Positions 1 through 5,920 of a DNA stretch of 12,547 nucleotides are shown here, in pieces. Within the stretch, counting starts at the first letter, position 1, and each line of letters begins with the position of its first letter. The stretch lies in the NCBI GenBank assembly GCA_900553475.1, contig USEF01000030.1:1-12547 (forward strand), written 5' to 3'. Position numbers and translations under genes: made by a program. This stretch comes from an uncultured Collinsella sp. (GTDB lineage: Bacteria; Actinomycetota; Coriobacteriia; Coriobacteriales; Coriobacteriaceae). A model generated the notes under the pieces. That model worked only from the letters and a program-made list of their open reading frames with translations. It ran no database searches and had not been told where the DNA came from.

Positions 1-185
1 GCGGCTGCCGCAAGCTCATCGAGTGACGTAAAGTTTCGCTCGCCGCCGTGCTCGGCAGTAAAGGCGGCGCCGCGCTCGGCATTGCGCGAGAGCGTGCCTA
101 CGAATACGGCCTGGTCGTTGGCATTGACGACCTGAATAAAGTCGTCGGTGATCATGGACGTGCCGATGGTTGCGATACGCAGCAT
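1..185 (-). CDS. Gfo/Idh/MocA-family oxidoreductase, N-terminal fragment
   Basis: This is the first 61 codons of a minus-strand gene that runs off the left edge. The start is the ATG at 185, preceded by an AGGGGG ribosome site about 5 nt away. The visible protein begins MLRIATIGTSMITDDFIQVV and continues with a beta-strand segment (QAVFVGTLSRN) and an alanine-rich helix. This is the NAD(P)-binding Rossmann start of Gfo/Idh/MocA dehydrogenases, with GTSMIT in the nucleotide-loop position where GxGxxG is usual. These enzymes oxidise or reduce sugars, inositols and related polyols, but the substrate cannot be inferred from the fragment. It lies 73 nt downstream of rnhA in the same orientation. 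A second, only distantly similar member of the family lies at 7427-8446. Confidence 0.75.
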   Translation of the reverse strand, partial: MLRIATIGTSMITDDFIQVVNANDQAVFVGTLSRNAERGAAFTAEHGGERNFTSLDELAAA

Positions 186-258
186 GTGTCCCCCTTGCGT
201 TGTTTGGCCTACAGGACGAGTGTAGCGCGGGAGGACACAAAAGCGTGCGAAAACGCCG

Positions 259-744
259 TTACAGGTCGCTCTCGTTAAAGCCGGTGTCGATATCGAGGTT
301 GCTGCCGTCGGCTGCCGTGGTGGCGAGCTCATCGCAGCGCTCGTTGAGCTCGTGGCCGGCATGTCCCTTAACCCAGATGAACTCCACCTTGTGCTTGCTT
401 TTGGCGGCAAGCAGGCGCTCCCACAGGTCGCGGTTCTTGACGGGCTGCTTGTTGGCAGTTTTCCACCCGCGCTTTTTCCAGCCGTCGATCCAGTGTTTAT
501 TGAAAGCGTTGACGACGTACTGCGAATCGGAATGGACCTCGACCTCGCAGGGGCGGTTAAGCGCCTCGAGCGCCACGATGACCGCCATGAGCTCCATGCG
601 GTTGTTGGTGGTCTTGGCGTAGCCGCGCGAAAGCTCGGAGGTGAAGGTCTTGCCGGCGGGGTTGGTGTATTTGAGCACGGCGCCGTAGCCGCCGCGTCCC
701 GGATTTGATCGGGCCGAGCCGTCGGTGTAGATGATGACCTTCAC
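259..744 (-). CDS. rnhA: ribonuclease HI
   Basis: The protein is 161 aa, close to the ~155 aa usual for bacterial RNase HI. It cleaves the RNA strand of RNA-DNA hybrids in the cytoplasm with two metal ions. The DEDD catalytic set is visible: D8 in IYTDGSA, E51 in NNRMELMA, D73 in HSDSQYV and D138 in ERCDELA; H128 in VKGHAGH is the expected mobile histidine. The basic-handle region KHWIDGWKKRGW (about residues 83-94) is present, so this is the E. coli-like full form. The start is GTG at 744: the overlapping upstream ATG at 746 is followed at once by TGA, and a GAAAGGA ribosome site lies about 6 nt before the GTG. It lies 63 nt downstream of the LysR gene and may share its transcript. Confidence 0.96.
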   Translation of the reverse strand: MKVIIYTDGSARSNPGRGGYGAVLKYTNPAGKTFTSELSRGYAKTTNNRMELMAVIVALEALNRPCEVEVHSDSQYVVNAFNKHWIDGWKKRGWKTANKQPVKNRDLWERLLAAKSKHKVEFIWVKGHAGHELNERCDELATTAADGSNLDIDTGFNESDL

Positions 745-807
745 ATGGTTCCTTTCGTTGGGTACGTTTCGTGTGAGTGACCATTGTAGCGCCGCGTTCG
801 CCGAGGG

Positions 808-1746
808 CTAGCAATCTACCATATCTACCCTGTCCTCAGATGGCTGGTTTTCTTGGATGATGCGGTCGAGCTCGTCGAGGTATTGCTGCAACAGGGGAGA
901 GGGCTTGCGTTCATCGTGCATGATATAGCCTACGTGCATCGTCGGGGCATCTGCCAGTGGAATCGATGCCATGCCCCATTGCATTTCGTTTGAGAGCACG
1001 CCGGTGGAGAGCGTGTAGCCGTTCGAGGTGATCAGCAGGTTGGTGAGCGTGCCGCGGTCAGAGACTCGAATGTTGCGATCGCAGGGGATGTAGCTAAACG
1101 GCTCCTCGGCGTAATAGAAGGAGTTCGAGGTGCCTTGCTCAAAGCTGTAGCGCGTATAGGGTGTAAGGTCGGCAAGGGACAGCTGAGGGCGGCGTGCGAG
1201 CGGGTGGCGCTCGCTAACGAAGACGTGGACCGTTGCGTCGAAGAGGGGATGGAAGCTTGCGCGGGCATCGGCGAAGGCCTTCTGCAGAACGCGGGCGTTA
1301 AAGTCATCCAGATACAGAATGCCGATATCGCTGCGAAACGCGCGGACGTCATCGATGATCTGCGATGTGGTGGTCTCGCGCATGATGAACTCGAACTTGC
1401 TGTCGCGGCAGCGCTCGACCACGTTGACAAAGGCCTCGACCGAAAAGGCGTAGTGCTGGGCGGAAATGGCGAGGCGGGCTTGCGGGGTGCCGCCGTCCTC
1501 GTAGCGCGCCTCGAGCATATCGGCCTGCTCTACGACTTGACGCGCATAGCCCAAAAGCTCGGTGCCGTCGTTGGTGAGCGTGACGCCGCGGCTGGAGCGC
1601 GTAAAGATCTCCAGATGGAGTTCCTGTTCCAGGCTTTTGACGGCGTTTGAGATGTTGGACTGAGCGGTATAGAGGCGCTGAGCTGCGGCGTTGATTGAGC
1701 CGGACTCTGCCACGGCAATCAGAAAACGAAGCTGCTGAAGGGTCAT
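808..1746 (-). CDS. LysR-family transcriptional regulator
   Basis: The protein is about 312 aa, typical of LysR regulators. Residues 1-60 form the winged helix-turn-helix: LQQLRFLIAVAESGSINAAA, then the recognition helix AQSNISNAVKSLEQEL and the wing FTRSSRGVTLTNDG. A linker helix follows, then a substrate-binding-like effector domain (about residues 90-295). The upstream ATG at 1755 gives three more residues, but its AAAGG ribosome site would touch the start codon. The ATG at 1746 has that site at about 8-9 nt, so I prefer 1746. It is divergent from metY, and the intergenic region has an ATC-N9-GAT dyad at the position expected for LysR activation of metY, so a role in sulfur amino-acid control is a reasonable inference. 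The effector cannot be named. Confidence 0.93.
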   Translation of the reverse strand: MTLQQLRFLIAVAESGSINAAAQRLYTAQSNISNAVKSLEQELHLEIFTRSSRGVTLTNDGTELLGYARQVVEQADMLEARYEDGGTPQARLAISAQHYAFSVEAFVNVVERCRDSKFEFIMRETTTSQIIDDVRAFRSDIGILYLDDFNARVLQKAFADARASFHPLFDATVHVFVSERHPLARRPQLSLADLTPYTRYSFEQGTSNSFYYAEEPFSYIPCDRNIRVSDRGTLTNLLITSNGYTLSTGVLSNEMQWGMASIPLADAPTMHVGYIMHDERKPSPLLQQYLDELDRIIQENQPSEDRVDMVDC

Positions 1747-1767
1747 CGACGCCATCCTTTCGATTGC

Positions 1768-1784
1768 TATCTATAAAACCGATA
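1768..1784. promoter_or_regulatory. candidate LysR-type operator, TATC-N9-GATA
   Basis: ATC at 1769-1771 and GAT at 1781-1783 are separated by 9 nt, which gives the T-N11-A dyad typical of LysR recognition sites, and the dyad extends by one base to TATC/GATA. Its centre at 1776 is about 66 nt upstream of the predicted metY transcription start (~1842), the usual place for a LysR activation site. It is also just upstream of the LysR gene start, which fits autorepression. No binding data exist here. Confidence 0.5.
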
Positions 1785-1806
1785 ACAGGTTAGCGCTTTT
1801 AAGTGA

Positions 1807-1835
1807 TTGACCGAGCGAAACAATGCTCGTACTAT
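1807..1835 (+). promoter_or_regulatory. metY promoter
   Basis: A -35 element TTGACC (1807-1812) and a -10 element TACTAT (1830-1835) are 17 nt apart. That matches the TTGAC-N17-TANNNT pattern of housekeeping sigma promoters in actinobacteria. Transcription would begin near 1842 and give a ~178-nt leader before metY. An inverted repeat, CGAGC (1812-1816) and GCTCG (1825-1829), fills most of the spacer and could be an operator for a repressor or activator. Confidence 0.6.
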
Positions 1836-1903
1836 TCAAAACACACAAAGGCGGTAGGTAATTAAACCGACCACGGAACCGGGATGCGAAAGGAGGCCCG
1901 CAT

Positions 1904-1957
1904 ATGAATTGCTTACCAAGACGAATGCCGGGCTCCTGTTTGCGCCCGTTGGCGTGA
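1904..1957 (+). CDS. candidate leader peptide upstream of metY (17 aa)
   Basis: A short ORF encodes MNCLPRRMPGSCLRPLA and ends in TGA. It is preceded by AAAGGAGG (1889-1896), a near-perfect ribosome site with 7-nt spacing and stronger than that of most genes here. It has two cysteine codons (3 and 12) and an internal methionine, and it lies in the predicted leader of a sulfhydrylase gene. Its own RNA can form alternative hairpins: AGGAG at 1891-1895 with CTCCT at 1933-1937, or that CTCCT with AGGAG at 1960-1964. Its stop codon is inside the second hairpin. This suggests translation-dependent attenuation, as known for cysteine- or methionine-sensing leaders, but I recognise no described family. 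Only two Cys codons, not in tandem, weakens the case. Confidence 0.45.
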   Translation: MNCLPRRMPGSCLRPLA

Positions 1958-1964
1958 TCAGGAG
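1933..1964 (+). other. stable hairpin in the metY leader
   Basis: The 14-nt arms 1933-1946 and 1951-1964 pair in 13 of 14 positions, with two G-U pairs and one U-U mismatch, around a CGUU loop. CTCCTG at the base pairs with CAGGAG. No U-tract follows directly; a T-rich stretch starts only about 10 nt later, so it is not a standard terminator. It competes with an upstream pairing of 1891-1903 with 1925-1937, which would bury the ribosome site of the 17-codon ORF. Confidence 0.6.
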
Positions 1965-2019
1965 ACAGCGACTTACTTCTCTCTAATTTGTTTACTTTTG
2001 TTCGATCAAGGAGATCATC

Positions 2020-3330
2020 ATGAGCCAGTTCATCAACAACCCCGAGCACACCTTTGGTTTCGATACCCTGCAGCTTCACGTTGGCCAGGAGAGCGCCGAT
2101 CCCGCATCCGACTCCCGCGCCGTGCCTATCTACCAGACCACGAGCTATGTGTTCCGCAACTCCCAGCACGCCGCCGACCGCTTTGGCCTTGCCGATGTTG
2201 GTAACATCTACGGCCGTCTGACCAACTCCACCCAGGGCGTCTTCGAGGACCGTATCGCCGCACTCGAGGGTGGCGTGGCAGGTCTCGCCGTCGCCTCCGG
2301 TGCTGCTGCCATCACCTATACCCTGCAGGCTCTTGCCCAGGCCGGTGACCACGTGGTTGCCCAGAAGACCATCTACGGTGGCTCCTACAACCTGCTGGAG
2401 CATACGCTCTCCCAGTTTGGCGTCGAGACCACGTTTGTCGACGCTCATAACCTGGACGAGGTCGAGGGCGCCATCAAGGACAACACCACGGTCATCTATC
2501 TCGAGACGCTCGGCAACCCCAACTCCGACATCCCCAACATCGACGCTATCTCCGAGATCGCCAAGAAGCACGGTCTGCCGGTTGTCGTCGACAACACTTT
2601 CGGCACCCCGTATCTGTTCCGCCCGCTGGAGCATGGTGCCAACATCGTCGTCCACTCCGCAACCAAGTTCATCGGCGGCCACGGCACCTCGCTGGGCGGC
2701 GTGATCGTCGACGGCGGTAACTTCGATTGGAAGGCGAGCGGAAAGTACGCGCAGATCGCCGAGCCCAACCCCTCCTACCATGGCGTCTCGTTTGCCGAGG
2801 CTGCCGGTCCCGCCGCCTTCGCAACCTATGTCCGCGCCATCCTGCTGCGTGACGAGGGCGCCTGCATCAGCCCGTTCAACGCCTGGGTCCTGCTCCAGGG
2901 CACCGAGACTCTGTCGCTGCGCGTTGACCGTCATGTCGAGAACACCAAGAAGGTCGTTGAGTTCCTGGCTGGTGACAGCCATGTTGCCAAGGTGAATCAC
3001 CCGAGCCTGCCTGAGCACCCCGATCACGAGCTCTATCAGAAGTACTTCCCCAACGGCGGTGCCTCGATCTTTACCTTTGAGATTAAGGGTGGCCAGGAGG
3101 CAGCTTGGAAGTTCATTGATCATCTGCAGGTGTTCTCGCTGCTCGCCAACGTGGCCGACGTCAAGTCGCTCGTCGTGCACCCGGCTACCACCACGCACTC
3201 CCAGCTGTCTGCCGAGGAGCTCGCCGAGCAGAACATCACGCCCTCCACGATCCGTCTTTCCATCGGTACCGAGAATGCCGAGGATATCATTTGGGATCTG
3301 AAGCAGGCCTTCGCCGCGCTGGACGAGTAA
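2020..3330 (+). CDS. metY: O-acetylhomoserine sulfhydrylase (MetY-type)
   Basis: The protein is 436 aa, the usual length for O-acetylhomoserine/O-acetylserine sulfhydrylases, which are longer than MetB-type enzymes. It is a cytoplasmic PLP enzyme that makes homocysteine from O-acetylhomoserine and sulfide, the direct sulfhydrylation route to methionine. Visible family motifs are FDTLQLHVGQ near the N-terminus, IYGRLTNST (Y64 and R66, phosphate binding from the partner subunit), VVVDNTFGTPYL (D191, ring nitrogen) and HSATKFIGGHGT with the Schiff-base lysine K216. The start ATG has AAGGAG (2008-2013) 6 nt upstream, set in the loop of a small GATC/GATC stem. The gene stands alone between its own promoter and a terminator and is divergent from a LysR gene. 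A cysteine-forming side activity is possible in this family. Confidence 0.95.
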   Translation: MSQFINNPEHTFGFDTLQLHVGQESADPASDSRAVPIYQTTSYVFRNSQHAADRFGLADVGNIYGRLTNSTQGVFEDRIAALEGGVAGLAVASGAAAITYTLQALAQAGDHVVAQKTIYGGSYNLLEHTLSQFGVETTFVDAHNLDEVEGAIKDNTTVIYLETLGNPNSDIPNIDAISEIAKKHGLPVVVDNTFGTPYLFRPLEHGANIVVHSATKFIGGHGTSLGGVIVDGGNFDWKASGKYAQIAEPNPSYHGVSFAEAAGPAAFATYVRAILLRDEGACISPFNAWVLLQGTETLSLRVDRHVENTKKVVEFLAGDSHVAKVNHPSLPEHPDHELYQKYFPNGGASIFTFEIKGGQEAAWKFIDHLQVFSLLANVADVKSLVVHPATTTHSQLSAEELAEQNITPSTIRLSIGTENAEDIIWDLKQAFAALDE

Positions 3331-3351
3331 GGCGACTTGTGCAAGGACCCC

Positions 3352-3380
3352 TTGCGACTCGATAGGTATAACTGTATAAA
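3352..3380 (+). promoter_or_regulatory. promoter-like sequence just before the metY terminator
   Basis: TTGCGA (3352-3357) and TATAAA (3375-3380) are 17 nt apart, a good match to a sigma-70-type promoter. The predicted start (~3387) would be only a few bases before the terminator hairpin at 3391-3431. It may be a chance AT-rich spot, or it may make a very short RNA. Confidence 0.3.
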
Positions 3381-3390
3381 ATGCCTGCTC

Positions 3391-3431
3391 AAGGCGCCTG
3401 TGCGAACAATGGTTGCACAGGCGCCTTTTTT
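3391..3431 (+). terminator. Rho-independent terminator of metY
   Basis: A perfect 13-bp stem (arms 3391-3403 and 3415-3427, beginning AAGGCGCC) has an 11-nt loop, and six T residues end at 3431. It lies 60 nt after the metY stop codon and is the clearest intrinsic terminator in the window. Confidence 0.93.
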
Positions 3432-3642
3432 GCATAGAGAGGGCGCAAAAACAGGGTTTTTGACACGCTTTATGCATTCGAGTTGTGGAAAACTCCTGTT
3501 GAGAGGATGTGAGTTTTACGCAATTGACGTGCGCCTTTTAAGTAAAACCGCAGGTCGCGATTTGCTCGGGGTACTATGCAGCGCGATCGAATCACACGCA
3601 GCTCAAACGCAGCAAAAACGCACTACGGAGGTTTCCAGCTAC
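3432..3642 (+). promoter_or_regulatory. gene-free leader of the secreted-protein gene
   Basis: Together with the promoter-like site and terminator just upstream, this makes a 312-bp stretch without a gene. It contains a TACTAT hexamer (3572-3577) in a GCTCG-GGG-TACTAT context resembling the metY -10 region (GCTCG-TACTAT). A CTTTTAAGT motif at 3535-3543 is also found upstream of metY (1796-1804). An inverted repeat, GTTTTAC (3513-3519) and GTAAAAC (3542-3548), flanks a TTGACG at 3524-3529. I cannot pair a convincing -35 with TACTAT, so the exact promoter is uncertain. One DnaA-box-like TGTGGAAAA occurs at 3485-3493 without companions. Confidence 0.3.
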
Positions 3643-4404
3643 ATGAGGATTGATTCACGAAAACCGAAAGCCGCCGCCCTTTCCGCCGCTCTGACCGTGG
3701 CACTTTTGGCGGGCGCCGGTGCAACTGATGCCCACGCCGCAACACTGTCCGATACGGTTGGATCTACGCCGTCTGAGACGACGCTGGTGCAGCCCGTTGA
3801 CTATCGCGGCGATGGTTATGGTTCCATGCAGGAGTGGAACGCCTCGATGGAGGCCAAGCGCGATTCCCTGGAGATGCGCGCTCAGATCATCATGAACATG
3901 TACGGTGACTATGCCACCGATGACGAGCGCGCTGTGCTGCAGGGCTGTATCGATGGCGCGGGCAGCCTGTTGACGATGGGGGAGGTCGATGCGAAGTCGA
4001 CCGAGCTCGATGAGCTGCGCACTGCGCTTGAGGATGCCAAGCGCGAAGCGCTCGAGGCGGAGGCTGCCGAGGCCGCCCAGGCTTCGTACTACAACGCCGG
4101 TTACACTTCGTCCTACGCGTCTGCCGCGTCCTGCGCGAACGGATCGGGCCTGACGCGCTCTGCGGGTGTCAATAACTACAACGGGCGCCGCGAGACCTAT
4201 TACAGCAGCAATGTGCTTTATCACTATCGCACGGGCGAATGGACTCAGGATTCTGAGGGCTTTTGGCGCGATTCCGACGGCTATTACGTTGTTGCCGCGG
4301 GCGATATGGCCCAGGGCTCGACCTTTACGGGCTCCAAGGGTGATTGCAAGGTCTATGACTCCGGCTGCGCTGCCGGAACCACCGACTACTACACCGGTTG
4401 GTAA
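3643..4404 (+). CDS. secreted protein with C-terminal 3D-like domain
   Basis: The protein is 253 aa. The start is the ATG at 3643 with GGAGG at 3627-3631 (11-nt spacing); the frame is open further upstream, but that stretch contains a terminator. Residues 1-32 are a signal peptide: basic start, hydrophobic run AALSAALTVALLAGAGA, likely cleavage after AHA. Residues about 60-115 are helical, and 115-146 are a charged, alanine-rich coiled-coil stretch. A Tyr/Ser-rich linker follows, and the C-terminal ~70 residues (RETYYSSNVLYHYRTGEW to the end) include DGYYVVAAGDM, GSTFTG and KVYDSGCAAGTTDYY. That pattern recalls the 3D/double-psi barrel domain of cell-wall-active and Rpf-like proteins, but the resemblance is by eye. 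C235 and C242 could form a disulfide. A cell-envelope role is likely; the activity is unknown. Confidence 0.82.
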   Translation: MRIDSRKPKAAALSAALTVALLAGAGATDAHAATLSDTVGSTPSETTLVQPVDYRGDGYGSMQEWNASMEAKRDSLEMRAQIIMNMYGDYATDDERAVLQGCIDGAGSLLTMGEVDAKSTELDELRTALEDAKREALEAEAAEAAQASYYNAGYTSSYASAASCANGSGLTRSAGVNNYNGRRETYYSSNVLYHYRTGEWTQDSEGFWRDSDGYYVVAAGDMAQGSTFTGSKGDCKVYDSGCAAGTTDYYTGW

Positions 4405-4429
4405 TTTTTCTGCATCACGGATATTTGGC

Positions 4430-4477
4430 GGACGGGCGTCTTTACCGAGCTTTAGGGCAACGTAAGGACGTCCGTTC
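4430..4477 (+). other. 16-bp hairpin without U-tract after the secreted-protein gene
   Basis: Arms 4430-4445 and 4462-4477 pair at all 16 positions when G-U pairs are allowed (GGACGGGCGTC with GACGTCCGTTC, then TTTAC with GTAAG), around a 16-nt loop. It starts 26 nt after the stop codon at 4404. No T-run follows on either strand, so it is not a canonical terminator; it could stabilise the mRNA 3' end or act with Rho. Confidence 0.5.
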
Positions 4478-4590
4478 TATGTATGCGTTTGAGTTAACAG
4501 AGCCCTTACCGTGGCGGTACGCTGGGCGAATGGATGCGGAGCACACTGGTTCTTGAGAAATAAGGTCTTTCTCTTGGAGGAAGTGGTCTT

Positions 4591-4797
4591 GTGAATGCTC
4601 GAGATATTACCGTTGCCGCCGTCGCGTTGATGCTTGGCTGCCTTGGTCCCACGGCCGCGCTCGTCGCGGGCATGCAGGGGACATGCGGGGCTGCTCCTAT
4701 CGTGGTCGGCGTGCTGATCGCGGCCACGCTGCTGGGAAGCGCCGGTGTTGTCCTTTGTCGCGACGATGAGGACGAGGTTCCGGAGTCGCAACGCTAG
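4591..4797 (+). CDS. small membrane protein of unknown function (68 aa)
   Basis: The start is GTG at 4591 with GGAGG (4576-4580) 10 nt upstream. Two hydrophobic segments, about residues 8-27 (VAAVALMLGCLGPTAALVAG) and 36-56 (IVVGVLIAATLLGSAGVVL), are joined by a short turn with a cysteine. The tail is acidic (CRDDEDEVPESQR). The likely topology is two membrane spans with both ends on the same side. I recognise no family. It follows the secreted-protein gene by 186 nt and ends before a hairpin shared with the convergent panE-like gene. Support comes from the ribosome site and the coherent two-helix pattern; an antisense frame is also open here but lacks protein-like features. Confidence 0.6.
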   Translation: MNARDITVAAVALMLGCLGPTAALVAGMQGTCGAAPIVVGVLIAATLLGSAGVVLCRDDEDEVPESQR

Positions 4798-4834
4798 CTG
4801 TTGTGAGATTGACCGCCGGTCATAGACGAAGATG

Positions 4835-4872
4835 AAAGCCGCCGTAAGGGGAGTGCTCCTTGCGGCGGCTTT
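4835..4872. terminator. likely bidirectional terminator between convergent genes
   Basis: A 15-bp stem with one G-U pair (arms 4835-4849 and 4858-4872, AAAGCCGCCG with CGGCGGCTTT) has an 8-nt loop. It lies 37 nt after the small membrane gene and 33 nt after the end of the convergent reductase gene. The U-tracts are short (TTT on both strands), so efficiency is uncertain, but place and symmetry fit a shared terminator. Confidence 0.75.
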
Positions 4873-4905
4873 GCTGCTAAGGCTGTTGAATGCGGCGCGT
4901 TGGCG

Positions 4906-5820
4906 TTACCAGCTTGCCTCGATATCGCGAATGCGCTGATAGAGCCATTCGTTCTGCGGAACCTGGATATCGTGCTTGGCCGCGAGGCGGCGGACGGTGC
5001 CCGCGAACTCCTCGACCTCTGTTTTGCGCTGCGCGATGCGGTCCTGAGCCATTGAGGGCATACCGGCGGGGTCGATTCCCTCGATGAGGTGCACCATTTG
5101 CGTCAGGTCTGCTTCGGTCAGCTCAACGCCCTCGGCGTTGGCAACCGCAAGCGTCTCGCGCATGGCGGAGACAAAACAGCGGCGCTGCTCGGAGCCCGGC
5201 TCCGTGGCGCTTCCGTAGGTCCCGCCGTAGGCCATGCAGGTCTGGTTGATGCCGTCGTTGAGCATGAGTTTGGCCCACATGCGGTGCGCAATATCGCGCT
5301 CGACGGTATGGGCGATGCCGCAGCGCGTGTAGAGCCCGTCGATAGCGGCGACGGTCGCGGGGTCCGTGCCGGCCGCCGCGCCAAAGCGGATCTCGCCCGC
5401 ATTGGTAAAGGTGAGCGCGCCGTTGAGGAACACGGCGTCCATGCCCTGGCAGATACCAAGAACGGTATGCTCCCAGCCAAAGCGTTCGGCAATCTTTTGC
5501 TCGCTCGTAATGCCGTTGCATAGCGAGGCGATGAGCGTGTTGGGTCCCACGACGCGCTCCATAGTCTTGAGTGCTTGGTCGAGACCGGTGGTCTTGACTG
5601 TCAGGATGACCAGATCGGCGGGCGTCGCCTCGCTGGCGCGGACGGACGTGAGATCGCAGGGCTTGCCGTTGACAGTGAGCGCATCGCCCGCGTGACGCTC
5701 AAAACGGGTGTCATCCATGATGTATTCGACGGCGTCGTTGCCGAGCGCCCGGGCGATCATGCTGCCGTAGAGCAGGCCGACGCCGCCCTTGCCGATAAAG
5801 GCGATCTTGTTGATCTGCAT
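4906..5820 (-). CDS. panE: 2-dehydropantoate 2-reductase family protein
   Basis: The protein is 304 aa, the usual length for ketopantoate reductases, which reduce 2-dehydropantoate with NADPH to pantoate on the way to pantothenate and CoA. Residues 1-20 form the Rossmann start with G10-K-G-G-V-G15. LTVKTTGL (K76) and SLCNGI (N102) match the family core. MWAKLMLNDGINQ holds the expected catalytic K184 and N188/N192, and the C-terminal SMAQDRIAQRKTEVEEFAG matches the S-M-x-Q-D...R-x-T-E substrate motif. The ATG at 5829 abuts its GGGGAG site, whereas the ATG at 5820 has that site at 9 nt, so I use 5820. No other pantothenate gene is adjacent. Paralogues of this family act on other 2-oxo acids, so the precise substrate is less certain than the fold. 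Confidence 0.88.
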   Translation of the reverse strand: MQINKIAFIGKGGVGLLYGSMIARALGNDAVEYIMDDTRFERHAGDALTVNGKPCDLTSVRASEATPADLVILTVKTTGLDQALKTMERVVGPNTLIASLCNGITSEQKIAERFGWEHTVLGICQGMDAVFLNGALTFTNAGEIRFGAAAGTDPATVAAIDGLYTRCGIAHTVERDIAHRMWAKLMLNDGINQTCMAYGGTYGSATEPGSEQRRCFVSAMRETLAVANAEGVELTEADLTQMVHLIEGIDPAGMPSMAQDRIAQRKTEVEEFAGTVRRLAAKHDIQVPQNEWLYQRIRDIEASW

Positions 5821-5839
5821 GTGAATCATCTCCCCATGT

Positions 5840-5865
5840 AAAAGGCGCCCGCGTAAGGGGCGCCT
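5840..5865 (-). promoter_or_regulatory. terminator-like hairpin in the panE leader
   Basis: On the minus strand an 8-bp perfect stem (AGGCGCCC and GGGCGCCT, 5865-5858 with 5850-5843, 7-nt loop) is followed by TTTTA and then, within 10 nt, the GGGGAG ribosome site of the reductase gene. A TACAAT -10-like hexamer lies at 5876-5871 on the same strand, without a clear -35. The hairpin would form the 5' end of such a transcript, or stop antisense transcription from the right. Confidence 0.45.
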
Positions 5866-5890
5866 GATGGATTGTATGCTGCCAGGGTGA

Positions 5891-5920
5891 TTGGTGGGTG
5901 CGCGGGGCGGCTGTTATAAA
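5891..5920 (+). promoter_or_regulatory. candidate promoter for the aldo/keto reductase gene
   Basis: TTGGTG (5891-5896) and TATAAA (5915-5920) are 18 nt apart, and TGT precedes the -10, giving an extended -10 (TG-n-TATAAA). It is the best plus-strand promoter in the 325-bp divergent gap. The remaining ~225 bp to the start codon contain a weak 5-bp GCCCG/CGGGC hairpin with TTTTT (5983-6008) and nothing else that I recognise. Confidence 0.4.

Noticed and set aside
1860..1990. SAM riboswitch or T-box in the metY leader
   Set aside because: The core sequences of SAM-I, SAM-IV and T-box (GGNACCGCG) are absent; the leader ORF with alternative hairpins explains the structure better.
1771..3477. 568-codon open frame antisense to metY
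   Set aside because: It is a shadow of the biased codon use of metY. It runs through the LysR-metY promoter, leader ORF and terminator, and its translation has no recognisable domain.
3485..3493. DnaA-box-like TGTGGAAAA as a replication origin signal
   Set aside because: It is a single site with no cluster, no AT-rich unwinding region and no dnaA/dnaN neighbours.
4477..4791. 104-codon antisense frame over the small membrane gene
   Set aside because: The plus-strand gene has a ribosome site and a coherent membrane pattern; the antisense product looks random and Arg/His-rich.
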